A stretch of DNA of 64,000 bases from Verrucomicrobiota bacterium. Lineage in GTDB: Bacteria; Verrucomicrobiota; Verrucomicrobiia; Limisphaerales; J093. How positions within the stretch are numbered: the first letter of the stretch is position 1; every line of letters begins with the position of its first letter. The translations under genes and the position numbers were made by a program. The notes under the pieces are model-generated. The model did no database searches. It saw only the letters and a program-made list of their open reading frames with translations, and was not told where the DNA came from. Location: positions 1 to 64,000 of the forward strand of contig JAAYVR010000043.1 in the NCBI GenBank assembly GCA_012517065.1, given 5' to 3'. Of the stretch, positions 9,468 through 20,100 are shown piece after piece.

Positions 9468-10661
9468 GTGAAGCCCATGAAAACTTTTGCATTTGCAGTG
9501 GTCATTTGCGGTTTTTGCGTTTTGCAAACAAGTCTGGCTGCTCAGACCGGTCCAAGGTTTTACGGTGACCCTCCCGATGATCATCATCCTTGGGCTGTGC
9601 ACGATGGAAACCGGCCTCAACCAATCACGGTAACACCCGGAACTTTCAGCTCTCAAGAGCGGCCTGGCAAACCGCCCTCCGACGCCATCATACTTTTCGA
9701 TGGCACAGACCTGTCAAAGTGGGAGACTTCTAAAGGCCAACCTGCAAAGTGGCTTGTGAAAGACGGCTACATGGAAGCTGTTCCCGGCACGGGCGAAATT
9801 AGGACAAAAGAGAAGTTTGGCGATTGCCAGTTGCACATAGAATGGGCTGCACCAGCAACTCCCAAAGGCGAAGGCCAAGGGCGTGGCAACAGCGGCGTTT
9901 TCCTGATGGGAATGCTGGAAATTCAGGTGCTCGACTCATACCACAACGTCACATACGCAGACGGACACGCCGGCGCGTACTACGGCGTGAACCCGCCCAT
10001 GGCACTGCCACTCCGGCCGCCCGGAGAGTTTCAAGTCTATGACATTGTCTTCCGGCGCCCGATTTACAAGGACGGCAAGCCGCTGGACCCCGGCTACGTG
10101 ACAGTTTTCATGAACGGTGTCTTGGTGCAGGATCACACGATGATCGAAGGTCCTGGTGGGCACATGGGCCGATCTCGCCCCGGGCCGTTCCCCGCAAAAG
10201 GCCCGTTGAGCCTGCAAGACCATGGGGATCCTGTCCGTTTTCGCAATATTTGGTACAGAGAACTCCCGCCCAGGCCCGCTGAAGGTGGAACCGACGGCTG
10301 GCTCTCGACTGAAGCCACCATGGCCAAACGAAAGGAGATCGCCGCCGCAATCCGCAAAGATGCTGAACAGCTTATCAGCCCGGATAACCCGTTGCCGGGA
10401 ATGCTCCGGCTCATGGAGTCCCTGGTTTACGAGAAAGATGAGACCGCCATGCAAAAATCGGAGCGCATGGCCGCCGAGTACGTGGAAGGATTGAAGAGGC
10501 TGGCGCCCGACAAGCTCGCCGGCAAGCGAGACGAAGTCCGCAACGTCTCTGAAGTGTTCAAGTACCTGACAAGGCACGGCATCTTGCCCGCGACTTTCGG
10601 CCCAAAGAATGCCATCGAACAATTGATAAAGGATCAGGGTTGGGACAAGAAGAGACAATAG
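9468..10661 (+). CDS. DUF1080 (3-keto-disaccharide hydrolase-like) secreted protein
   Basis: Signal peptide, then IILFDGTDLSKWETSKG...GNSGVFLMGMLEIQVLDSY...PLSLQDHGDPVRFRNIWYREL. Confidence 0.88.
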   Translation: MKPMKTFAFAVVICGFCVLQTSLAAQTGPRFYGDPPDDHHPWAVHDGNRPQPITVTPGTFSSQERPGKPPSDAIILFDGTDLSKWETSKGQPAKWLVKDGYMEAVPGTGEIRTKEKFGDCQLHIEWAAPATPKGEGQGRGNSGVFLMGMLEIQVLDSYHNVTYADGHAGAYYGVNPPMALPLRPPGEFQVYDIVFRRPIYKDGKPLDPGYVTVFMNGVLVQDHTMIEGPGGHMGRSRPGPFPAKGPLSLQDHGDPVRFRNIWYRELPPRPAEGGTDGWLSTEATMAKRKEIAAAIRKDAEQLISPDNPLPGMLRLMESLVYEKDETAMQKSERMAAEYVEGLKRLAPDKLAGKRDEVRNVSEVFKYLTRHGILPATFGPKNAIEQLIKDQGWDKKRQ

Positions 10662-10795
10662 AACCCGCCGAACTGGAAATCAGTTCAGGCCGTTGGTTTT
10701 GGATGCCAGCAATACGAGGGCCACAGGCCGGCCCATAGCAAAGTGTCCCGAAAACCAAACGCGGCTGAGCTTTGCTGACAGCCTGCCCGGCGAGG

Positions 10796-11524
10796 TTACC
10801 ATCCCACGCCGCCGTTGGAATCGGCCGCACGCCACAGGTAAAGTGCGGCCGTTGTTCTGTAAGGCGCCCAAGCCGCGCCGACACGCGCAAGTTGTTTGGG
10901 CGAGGGAAGAATGTGTTTCCGAAAAGCCACCGCAAAGCCGCGCCGCACGCCCAAATCGTGCACTGGCAATACGTCCGGCCTGCCAAGATTGAATATCAGG
11001 AACATCTCAGCAGTCCACCGGCCCACTCCCTTGAACAGCGTCAGACGCGAAATTATCTCCGCATCGGAAAGCTTGGCGCACTCGCTCAGTGACGGCACAT
11101 TCCCGGACACGGCTTGCTCGGCAATGCCAATAATATAGGAGCATTTGACACCGGAAATCCCCGCTTTTCTGAGCGTAGCCGGCCCTGCAGACAAAACTTC
11201 CGCAGGCGACGGGAACTCTTGTCCCGGGAACAGCGCACGGAATCTGTGCAAAATCACATTCGCAACCCGCCCACTCAACTGCTGAAAGATCACGGCATGC
11301 ACGAGCGCTTGGAAAGGCGGCAAGTGACGCGGCTTCAATTCGAGCGGGCCAATCCGCTGGACAAGAGCACGAAATGCTGGCTCAACAGCCGCCAGCCGAG
11401 TCGCGCTTTCTTCGTTGACCGGGGAAACTTTGCCCATGTGTTTTGTCACGATTTCATTCATTTCCGTTTTTCGGATCACGGTGGCAACGGCATGCCCCAC
11501 CTTCTGTGAAAGCCCGCATGACAA
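10796..11524 (-). CDS. DNA-3-methyladenine glycosylase II (AlkA-like, HhH-GPD)
   Basis: IFQQLSGRVANVI, ISGVKCSYI, LFKGVGRWTAEMFLIFNLGRPDVLPVHDLG. True start may be the internal MNEIVTKH. Confidence 0.88.
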   Translation of the reverse strand: MSCGLSQKVGHAVATVIRKTEMNEIVTKHMGKVSPVNEESATRLAAVEPAFRALVQRIGPLELKPRHLPPFQALVHAVIFQQLSGRVANVILHRFRALFPGQEFPSPAEVLSAGPATLRKAGISGVKCSYIIGIAEQAVSGNVPSLSECAKLSDAEIISRLTLFKGVGRWTAEMFLIFNLGRPDVLPVHDLGVRRGFAVAFRKHILPSPKQLARVGAAWAPYRTTAALYLWRAADSNGGVGW

Positions 11525-11740
11525 ACAGCGAGCCTGTCACTCTGTCTTGAGTCGTGTTTGGATGAGCATGCATGGCAGATGGCACGCGCTGGATGAGTTC
11601 ACTTGCCACGGCATTGTTTGCCCGGGACCGAGGCGGGCGGGGAGCAGCCAGGTTTTGGCAAGGCGAACAATTCACCGGGAACGGTGAGTATCGGTTGAGA
11701 ATTATGGCACCACATGCACGGCCGGTCTGAGGCGTCCTCG

Positions 11741-12754
11741 CTAATTGCTTTTCTTGCGGTCGCAAAGCAGTCCATCGACCGGCGCATAGTCGTCTATCAA
11801 GACCGGAAACTCGCGAAAGTTCTGCGGCGGGTCTGATCTGAATGTTGTCACTCGCTGAATGAAACCTGGCAGCCGTACCCGGCCGTTTCGGACCAGTTTG
11901 GATGCGCGAGCACGGAGTTCCTCAGCGGTCATTTCTTCATCGGTTCGGGTCGCAAGCAAGACCACGTTAAGGCTGTCGCGAGCCGGGAAAAGATATGTCC
12001 GCGGATAAACGGCTCTCATGGTCTGGTATATCGCGCCAACGAGGTCAGCCTGCCATCCACCGAGTGTGCCCATGCAGTTGAAGGCAACAACGCCATTGGT
12101 TGTGAGCCGTCCTTTGACCAACTCGAAGAATTCCTTGGTCGCAAGATGGTATGGCAATGCCGAGCCGTACCGGCTCTGCACATAGGCGTCAACAATCACA
12201 ACATCATATTCATTCTGGCTTCTTCGGAGAAAAACTCGGCCGTCTTCGATGTGCACTCGCTGGCGGGGTGATTCTTCGAACTTGAAATACTCCCGCGCAA
12301 CCCTGAAAACCACGGGGTCAATCTCGACTGTCTCGACTGCAACGTCCGGGTGGTAATGGGCGTAAGACCTTTGCACGCTGCCGCCGCCAAGCCCGATCAT
12401 TAACACCGCCTTGATATTCGTGTTCCAGAGCCACGGCGCGTGAAAGTACTCAGTGTACTCAAAATGCCCGGACAACGGATTCGCCAGCGACATCCTCGTT
12501 TCGCGTGAATCATCGAAACTGAGCGTCCGAAGCCCCATGTGATCGATCACCCTGATATGATGATAAGCCGACGTCGTTTCATAAACCACTTTGCCAGGTA
12601 GCGGCTGTGCACCTAGCGCGGCCGCAAACACGCTGAAAATGCAAGCAGTGACGATTGCTCCGGGGCTTGCGCTGGCTTTGAATGCCGCGCCTGCAAATCC
12701 CAGCCACCGGTTCGGGCGCTTCGAGCTGGCTTTGCCTGAACACTTGTTTCTCAT
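11741..12754 (-). CDS. Spermidine synthase-like methyltransferase-fold protein
   Basis: VVYETTSAYHHIRVID...VLMIGLGGGSVQRSYAHYHPDVAVETVEIDPVVFRVAREYF...VVIVDAY. Confidence 0.82.
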   Translation of the reverse strand: MRNKCSGKASSKRPNRWLGFAGAAFKASASPGAIVTACIFSVFAAALGAQPLPGKVVYETTSAYHHIRVIDHMGLRTLSFDDSRETRMSLANPLSGHFEYTEYFHAPWLWNTNIKAVLMIGLGGGSVQRSYAHYHPDVAVETVEIDPVVFRVAREYFKFEESPRQRVHIEDGRVFLRRSQNEYDVVIVDAYVQSRYGSALPYHLATKEFFELVKGRLTTNGVVAFNCMGTLGGWQADLVGAIYQTMRAVYPRTYLFPARDSLNVVLLATRTDEEMTAEELRARASKLVRNGRVRLPGFIQRVTTFRSDPPQNFREFPVLIDDYAPVDGLLCDRKKSN

Positions 12755-13389
12755 TCTCTGGTAACAGGTTTGCTACCGAACCGGCGATCAAGCACCGCGC
12801 TCAACGCGCCGGTCAGAGCTGTTAAGCCACCCATGAGCCGGAAAATGTCAGTCAATCTCATGACATCGATCAAAATGTAACCCGCTACGAACACTCCGGC
12901 AATACTGCCCAGAGTGCCTGCAGCAATGACGGCTCCGCTCGATCGCCCCACACGGTCCACACGCGAAGTCAACCACCGAATCAGGAACGGTGGCAACATG
13001 GCCAGCACAATACAGGGGAAAAGGAACACACACATGCTCCCCAACGCGGGATCGAGCTTCTGCCACAGGGGCGGAATCGCGCGGTCGGTTGGATGCCGTC
13101 CGATGATTGCCTCGATGATCGGCGGCGAAACGTTCGGCACCGCAAAGGTGAAAACGCCGGCCACAACAAGAAGCAGCCCGAGAATGCCAAGCCGACCGTG
13201 TCTGTCAGCCAATGCGCCGCCGACATAGTAACCGCAGGCAAGAGCAAGCATGACCACCCCTATTTGGCTGACCCAGACATAAAACGACCCCCCAAAATCC
13301 TTGGCAAGGTACCGGGCGCCAATAATCTCAAGCACGAGGATTATAAACCCGCCCAATGCAGCCAGAATTGACGCTGCAAGGCTACGCAT
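12751..13389 (-). CDS. Membrane protein, equivalent of the TM half of fused membrane/spermidine-synthase proteins
   Basis: About six hydrophobic segments (ALGGFIILVLEIIGARYLAKDFGGSFYVWVSQIGVVMLALACGYYVGGALADRHGR); 4-bp overlap with the downstream synthase-like gene. Confidence 0.75.
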   Translation of the reverse strand: MRSLAASILAALGGFIILVLEIIGARYLAKDFGGSFYVWVSQIGVVMLALACGYYVGGALADRHGRLGILGLLLVVAGVFTFAVPNVSPPIIEAIIGRHPTDRAIPPLWQKLDPALGSMCVFLFPCIVLAMLPPFLIRWLTSRVDRVGRSSGAVIAAGTLGSIAGVFVAGYILIDVMRLTDIFRLMGGLTALTGALSAVLDRRFGSKPVTRE

Positions 13390-13529
13390 GTAACGACTCT
13401 ATTTGCCAGTCGCTCCAGAGTCAAAGAGAACGCAACTTGGCCATCGTTGCATCCGACGTCTCGCCCCTCCGAGCCCGCACAGTTCGCAGCCCGCCTTAGC
13501 AGGAACCAAAGTTGCCTCACAGCCGCTGA

Positions 13530-14032
13530 TCCAGCTCATGCGCCCCCTCATGAAGGCTGTCGGCCACGCCGAGCTGCGAAACATCTGCTGCGACTCCGTC
13601 GCAAGGAAAAGCGCTTTGATCCCAATGGTTTCTCACCCGCTGGCGCGGATGCAGTGGGCGTTGGTAGGCACGAAGGGCTCGGAGTCCGGCAGCTTGCTGC
13701 CGCTTTGTTTTTGTGCGCAAACAGCGTGCCTGGAACCAGATCGGCATGGCGTACAAAACAATGTGTCTGTCCCCATATCAGCATCCGAGGGCTTCCTCCA
13801 CAGACTTCGGCAGCCGCGGACTGGAACAATGGGCAGTTTACGGGCCACGCCGCAATCCGGGGACAAAACCCAAATATCGAGCCTGTCACCTTATTTGGGT
13901 CCACACCCAGACAACGAGCCTGTCACTTTATCAAACTCACTCCCACAGTCCGTGCCTTTGTGACCGCCTTACTGGTGGCAACAGAAGCAGATACGGATGA
14001 ATTGACCAAACTCGCAGCCTGAAAACCTTGGC
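13530..14032 (+). repeat. Family G repeat block, copy G1
   Basis: Contains cggcagcttgctgccgc, aatgtgtctgtccccatatcagcatccgagg, ttcctccacagacttcgg, acgagcctgtcacctta; inverted near-copy at 53865-54440. Confidence 0.7.
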
Positions 14033-14156
14033 GGATATGAAGGGCTTTTGAATATAGTGATACACCCCTGCACAGCCAACCAGGGCGGATGTCTTCAAGA
14101 GATCAAGCAATATGCAAACGCGGAAGTCTAACCGGGCTAAAGGAATGTGTGAATCT

Positions 14157-14290
14157 TAGCCCGGAAATCTCACCGGAATGAAGTTTTGGGTGCCTTGGCA
14201 TGGTCAGGCGGTGATATTTCCGGGGCCCGCATTTTCCTTGATTTCTTGAAGACACCCGTTTCGCAGACTGCTCAGGGTATAAAATATGCG
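14157..14290. repeat. Family T palindromic element, copy T2 (first module inverted relative to T4)
   Basis: TAGCCCGGAAATCTCACCGGAATGAAGTTTTGGGTGCC...GGTGATATTTCCGGGGCCCGCATTTTCCTTG...AAAATATGCG. Confidence 0.75.
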
Positions 14291-14334
14291 ACAAAGGGTT
14301 GGCCGGGGAGATTTCCGGGCTGGACGGTGCCCCG

Positions 14335-15204
14335 CTAGAAATCAAGCAGATGGAGAGCGTCGGGGATGGTTCCTTCTTTTGTAACACGCTTGGGGGGAGG
14401 TTCTTGCAAGACAAGGTATTCCTTCCTGGCTTGGACTGGAAACTCGAGTCGGTAAGGACGACAGTTGCGTATGACCGCCATTGCTTGCTTGGCGCCCTTG
14501 TACAGTTTCGCCCGTGTTTCCTCGAACGGATAAAGCAAGGCCGATTCGCGGGCGATGCCCTTTTTAACGGCCACCTTTATGCACGCTTTACCGAAAAACT
14601 TTTCGGCTTCGCGACAGGTCGCTTCGTCACCCGTTACCAGTATTGGCGGAACACCGAAATGCCCGGCCACTATGGCACATTGGGCAAGTTCGCCGGACTC
14701 GACTCCGTTGTACCAGTATCGGTTTTCGGTTGCGGACGACTGGGTATGGTGCAGCACGCCGTCCGGGGTTCCCATCATCGCATGAAACCCAAGAAACACG
14801 ACCCCTGCATAACTCCCATCCAAGAGCGGGAAAACCTGTGGTCGTGGCAGGCCCGTGATGTACTTGGCGCCAGGCACCATTAGTTCCGGCAGGACAGCTT
14901 GGTTCCCATGGCCGTCGAGCACGACGATTTCCGTTGCGCCGCCGGCGCGAAGCCCGCGCACGACCGCCGCGAGATCGCCCATGAAAAACTCGCGGGCTTG
15001 TCTTGCTTCCGGGGTGTTGGTTTCGCGCGTCTGAGCGAATTTGTACACGCCGCTGATGCCTTCAAGATCGGTGACGATGTAGATTTTCTTATGCGCTGCA
15101 GCCGCATCAAACGTGGCAAGGCTCACGAGGCAGAATACGGACAACAAGCCTCTCACGAAAGATGGAGGAAGATGATTGGCAGCATGAGGTTCACGGCGCA
15201 GCAT
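14335..15204 (-). CDS. M55 family D-aminopeptidase (DppA-like), exported
   Basis: KIYIVTDLEGISGVYKF...VVLDGHGNQAVLPE...GVVFLGFHAMMGTPDGVLHHT; N-terminal signal peptide. Confidence 0.85.
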   Translation of the reverse strand: MLRREPHAANHLPPSFVRGLLSVFCLVSLATFDAAAAHKKIYIVTDLEGISGVYKFAQTRETNTPEARQAREFFMGDLAAVVRGLRAGGATEIVVLDGHGNQAVLPELMVPGAKYITGLPRPQVFPLLDGSYAGVVFLGFHAMMGTPDGVLHHTQSSATENRYWYNGVESGELAQCAIVAGHFGVPPILVTGDEATCREAEKFFGKACIKVAVKKGIARESALLYPFEETRAKLYKGAKQAMAVIRNCRPYRLEFPVQARKEYLVLQEPPPKRVTKEGTIPDALHLLDF

Positions 15205-15303
15205 TCTTTGGGATGGGCAGTTCATAGATGTATGGTTCTGCGCTGAGAAACGCGTCGTCAAGGCCGAAGAAGTCCTCAGAACAGTGTTTGATCTTCCCGG
15301 GGC

Positions 15304-16578
15304 TCAGAGCAGCAGAGAGACAATCCCGCCTGCAAGGATGACCGCGGCAGCAAGAAGAGTGCGGTTTTTCAAATCTGTTGTGGCAAGAACTGCGACCATG
15401 CCTGATTTGAGCAGGGTATTGGCCAGAACGGCGACTGTGATGCCGCAAACAGCCACTTGCGGTTCGATGGTCGATTTCGCCTGGCTCGCAAGAGAGAGCG
15501 TGATTGCGTCAACGTCAGTCAGACCTGCCAAAGCTGCCACAATGTACAGGCCTTGTTGTGGGAGGTTCTTTTCAACCTGCTTAACAACCAGCAACACAAC
15601 TGCAAAAAGCAATGCAAACTTGATTGCTGAGGTTAAGCTGAACGGGTTCTTCAGTGGCACCTCGCCGGTCACAGAACCGGTTTGAATGGCGCCCAGCGAT
15701 CTCCGATAGAACACCATGGAACAACCCAAGCAAATCAGACCCATGACAACCATCGGCACAATCACCGCCCCGAGCATCACAGGGTTCACCACCGCGACTT
15801 CGACAATCACACGGGCAAACATAATGGTCCATGAAAGGAGCAAGCCCGTCGCGAGTGCGTCGGCCATGTTGCCGCCACCCTTTCCCTCGTGGCTGCGCCG
15901 GGCAAAAGTGAGTGACACGGCCGTGGACGATACCAATCCACCAAACAATCCAATGAGAGGAATTCCGCGGTGTGTTCCAAGCCACCGTGACGCCAAATAG
16001 CCGATCAGAGAAAGACTGGCGATCAGGATCACCAGCCACCACATCTTGTAAGGGTTTAGAGCACCCCATGGATCAACAGTTTTGTCGGGCAGCACGGGCA
16101 GCACAATGAAAGTTGCAATGAGCAGTTTCAGCCCGGCGTAGAGGTCGTCTTTGCCGAGCTTGCCGACCAACCCGTGCAATGGTTCCTTGTAAGCGAGCAC
16201 TGCGGAAGTTGCAATGCCAAGGGCCACAGCGGCGCTCTGGTACCCGTAAAGTGTGGCCCCTCCGAGCAAATACACCACCAGCGCGGCGATCTCAGTCGTG
16301 AGACCGTGTGCCTGTTGATCTGACCGGGTGTGCACGAGGTAACCAGCCAATACAGTTGCTGAAACGCACAGCGCCCCCGCAGCAAAAAGCCAATGGGACT
16401 GGACGCGGTTTGACAGCCATGCAGCGAGCGCACCGGCTTCGGCAAACAGAATGAATGTGCGAAGCCCGCCGATGCCTTTCGAGTTCTCGTCAGCGGCGCT
16501 TTTCTCGCGCTCGATACCCACGAGCGCACCAATAAACAGCGCCACTGCGAAATCCAAGAATGGAATGTCCGAGTTCAA
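15304..16578 (-). CDS. MgtC/SapB family membrane protein with DUF4010
   Basis: FLDFAVALFIGALVGIEREKS...GIGGLRTFILFAEAGALAAW; about 12 hydrophobic segments. Confidence 0.85.
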   Translation of the reverse strand: MNSDIPFLDFAVALFIGALVGIEREKSAADENSKGIGGLRTFILFAEAGALAAWLSNRVQSHWLFAAGALCVSATVLAGYLVHTRSDQQAHGLTTEIAALVVYLLGGATLYGYQSAAVALGIATSAVLAYKEPLHGLVGKLGKDDLYAGLKLLIATFIVLPVLPDKTVDPWGALNPYKMWWLVILIASLSLIGYLASRWLGTHRGIPLIGLFGGLVSSTAVSLTFARRSHEGKGGGNMADALATGLLLSWTIMFARVIVEVAVVNPVMLGAVIVPMVVMGLICLGCSMVFYRRSLGAIQTGSVTGEVPLKNPFSLTSAIKFALLFAVVLLVVKQVEKNLPQQGLYIVAALAGLTDVDAITLSLASQAKSTIEPQVAVCGITVAVLANTLLKSGMVAVLATTDLKNRTLLAAAVILAGGIVSLLL

Positions 16579-16679
16579 GTCGCCGTCCGCCCCACAACAG
16601 GGTGTTCAAAAAAACAGGATGCCCAGTTGGTTTTGGCTCTGCAAACCCAAACTGACCTCAGCAAAAAGCGGTCGTAGTG

Positions 16680-16893
16680 CGGCAGCTTGGAGCCGCTCTG
16701 TTCCTATGCGCAAACAACGTGCCTTGAACCATATCGGCATGACGTAGAAAACAACGTGTCTGTCCCCATATCGGCATCCGAGGGGTTCCTCCACAGACTT
16801 CGGAAACAGCGGATTGGAACAACGGACAATTCGCGAGCCACGCCGCAATCAGGCGACAAAACCCAAACAACGAGCCTGTCACCCTATTCCGTA
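16680..16893 (+). repeat. Family G repeat block, copy G2 (partial)
   Basis: atgcgcaaacaacgtgccttgaaccatatcggcatgacgtagaaaacaacgtgtctgtccccatatc...gacaaaacccaaacaacgagcctgtcaccctatt; near-identical to 21134-21345. Confidence 0.75.
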
Positions 16894-17040
16894 GTTAAGC
16901 CGTTGGTAATAGGGCTGAGTCTTGGTAAACGGTATCAGCCCAAATTCCGGTTCGAGGGCTTCCGTGCGGGGGATCAGGAAGTCTGAGCCTAAGCAGCCTG
17001 CGAGGCAGGTGTCTTGACAGGGTCACCAAACATCAGGGTC

Positions 17041-17106
17041 CGGAAATCTCACCGGCATGAAGCTTAGGGTTGCTCTTGCTGGTGAGCCAGTGAGATTTCC
17101 GGCTAG
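17041..17106. repeat. Family T palindrome, copy T3 (single module)
   Basis: cGGAAATCTCACCGGCATGAAGC...GCCAGTGAGATTTCCGGCTAG. Confidence 0.7.
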
Positions 17107-17115
17107 CGAGTCAAT

Positions 17116-20100
17116 TCATGGCGAAATGACACGGAAGAACCGTGCTCCGCCAGTAGCTTCAGTTGTGTAAGGGCTCGTCGCTCCCGCAACGTCTTCCCAT
17201 GGCCCTGTGACGCTGGGAGCCGACTGCAGTTTTTGGCCTGCTGCCGACGGCGACCAGCCGACGGTCACAGTTGTGCCCGCACGGCTAATTGTCATTGTTG
17301 GCTTGGCCGCAGCTTCCAACATCAAGTACCCAACAAGGTCCACCCTAAGCCCAGTTGGATTAGGGGTCGCGGGCGCATTGCCCACGATGAAGTCCAATGT
17401 GTTCGTTCCAGCAACCAAGCCGGTGGTGATCGTGAACGGCGTCAGGGCGCTGAAACCGGGGCAAGTAATACCCGTGCTCACTCCGTTAACGAGTATGTCA
17501 TCCCCGGAATTGTCAACTGCCCATCCGCCAACCAGCTTCACCTTCGATATGTCATAGCCGGTCAAGTCAAACGTGGTGCGATACACATACCTGCCTTCGT
17601 AATTGCCCTGTGTCGGGTCCACAGTTTGATACTGTGCTGCCGACGGGCCAATCCATCTTGACTTGGGACCATTGAGCAACCATGTGCCAGACACGATCGG
17701 CCAGACGTTCGTAATCGCATAAGCCTCTGGCCCGGGGAAGAACGGATCCGCGCTCTCGACCAGAACGTAATGAGGATCAACCGCGCCATCGGGCAACAGC
17801 GAACCATTGTTAGCAACACCCGTCCCGTAAATACCCGGAATGGGCCGCATGTTAACATTCAGTATCGCAACCGCACTGACGGCGTCCCCCCATTGGTTGC
17901 TAACTTTGACCGAGTAATTGCCAGAATCTGCCGTCGTCAGGTTCGATAGAACCAGGGTCGATTCTGTCTGTCCGGGCAAATCCACGCCGTTCTTCATCCA
18001 CTGGTAGGACAGTGGCAATGTGCCGGTTGCAGCGACTGTGAACGTGAACGTGTCGCCCTCAGCAGCCTCACCGCCGCGCGGGTTGGCTGCAATCGCAGGC
18101 GGTATCCCCGGCAGCGTGCGAGCGCTGGTTTGAGTAAACTCAACTCGCAAAGCGGTCGGACCCGCAGTGTCGTTGTTCACTGTAAAGTCAATGGTGTTCA
18201 GACCCTGCACAAACGGCGCATCAGCGCTCGTTATTGTGAACCCTGTCCACGCCGCGAAGCTCGTGCTCGCCGGAACGTTGACGGTTGTGCCATTGACAGA
18301 AACCACCGTTCCCCAGTTGTCCGATGCCCAGCGTCCCACTATCAGAACCGTGTTTGTGTCGCGACCCGAAAGATCGAACGTCGTGCGATATACGTAAGAA
18401 CCACCCGCGATGTCCGCATCACCTGCAGTCGCGCGCGGGCCAATCCACTTCGACGTGCTCGTGTTCAACAACCATGTCCCATCAATCGGCCAGCCTTCGT
18501 TGCACACCAAAGCATTGGTTGATTGACTGTCAGGATTGGCCAACAAGGTCCAAAACGGATCAATGGTCCCGGCAGAAAGCGGTACACCTGCCTCATCAAC
18601 GCCAGTGTTGTGCAAGCTCACAATTGCTTCAAGCAACGACAACCGCGCAACACTGCTTGTCACCGACCCGGACTCGTTTGACACCTCAACAGTGTAATCG
18701 CCCTCGTTCAGCAGCCGCACAGCCGGTATCGAAAACGTCCGGTCAGTAGCTCCCTCGATTTTTTCACCATTGAAAAACCACTGATACTTCAGCGGCAAGC
18801 TGCCCACGGCGCCAACCGTGAAGCTCGCAGGCTGCCCAAGGTACACGGTCAGAGATTTGGGTTGGCTTGTTATGACCGGTTTTGTTCCTGGAACCACAGG
18901 CACCACAGCAACATTGTCGATCAATGCCGTGCAGTCGCCACCTTGAGGGCTGCTCTTGATAAACGACAGCGTCAACTCAGGCGACGTCGCCACGAAAACG
19001 TCGCTGGAGACTTCATAGTACGGGTTGCCACCGGTAACCGGCACAACATTGTGTGGAGCCACAACCGTTGTCTCGCCAACTCGCACCTCAATGCCGGGAA
19101 TCGTAACCGTCGTGCGCGCGTTCTCGTAGTAATGCACATAATACTCGGCGCCCACGGTGAAACCTCCAACCGACTGGCTCATTGCCCCGTCAGCCTGCAT
19201 GAACGCAACCTGCTTGCCATGTGGAATTGTGCCGTTGTCGCCAAACGGGCTTTGCCCATTGCTCACCGGATTGATCCCATGTCCACCCAGCGATGCCCAG
19301 CCGGTGATCGGGAAGTTGCCGCTCACGTAACCCGGCCAAACGTCGAACACGTCTGCCTCAAAGCTTGCGTTCTCCATTGGCAAACCAACAACAACCTGTG
19401 CAACCTGACTGGTCACTGAACCAGCAGAGTTTGAAACAATCACGTCGTAGGCCCCAGCCACCGCGCTCGACGCCGAGCTGATTTCGTAAGTGTCGCTGGT
19501 TGCGCCCGCTATGTTCGAGCCGTTCAACCTCCATTGATAAGTGGGCGATGGCACGCCGCTGGCCACTACTGCCAGTTTCACCGGCACACCTGCCGACACA
19601 ATCATGCCCTTTGGCTGCGCATTGATCACCGGCGCGACATTCCGTGACGTGGCTTCACGATTGCTGAAGCCGTAAACATGGAAACTAACGTTCGCAGGCA
19701 CCAGCGGCGCAAATTTCATCGTCGCCGTTCCGCTTTCGTCCGCCGTGTAACGGTACGAGATCATGATGCCACCGTCGTTCCAGTAAGCGTCCTGGTTCAG
19801 CGTGAGATAATCGCCGTTGAAATCAAACGTGGCCCACCGCGCCGTCACCGCCGGGTTTTCCCAACCTACAGAGTAAATGGTCATCACGTACTCCATTCCC
19901 GGGGTCAAACCCATGACCTTGATGCTCTGGTACTGCCCGGCCGGAACATTGCCGCCGTACACGAAATCAGTCGCTATAACTGAACTGCCGTCGCCAGCCC
20001 CGGTCAGATTGTTCATATCCCCATTGTAAACGTTTCCAAGGTATGTCGTCGTGAATTTGTCCGTGACAGACGGCGCGCCGCCGGCAATACCTTTGAAAGT

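Noticed and set aside
9009-9656. 215-aa minus-strand ORF with SYPEQSAKRVSSSNQG
   Set aside because: The recognisable peptide comes from translating the T repeat; the same peptide appears in the spurious ORF at 14103-14414.
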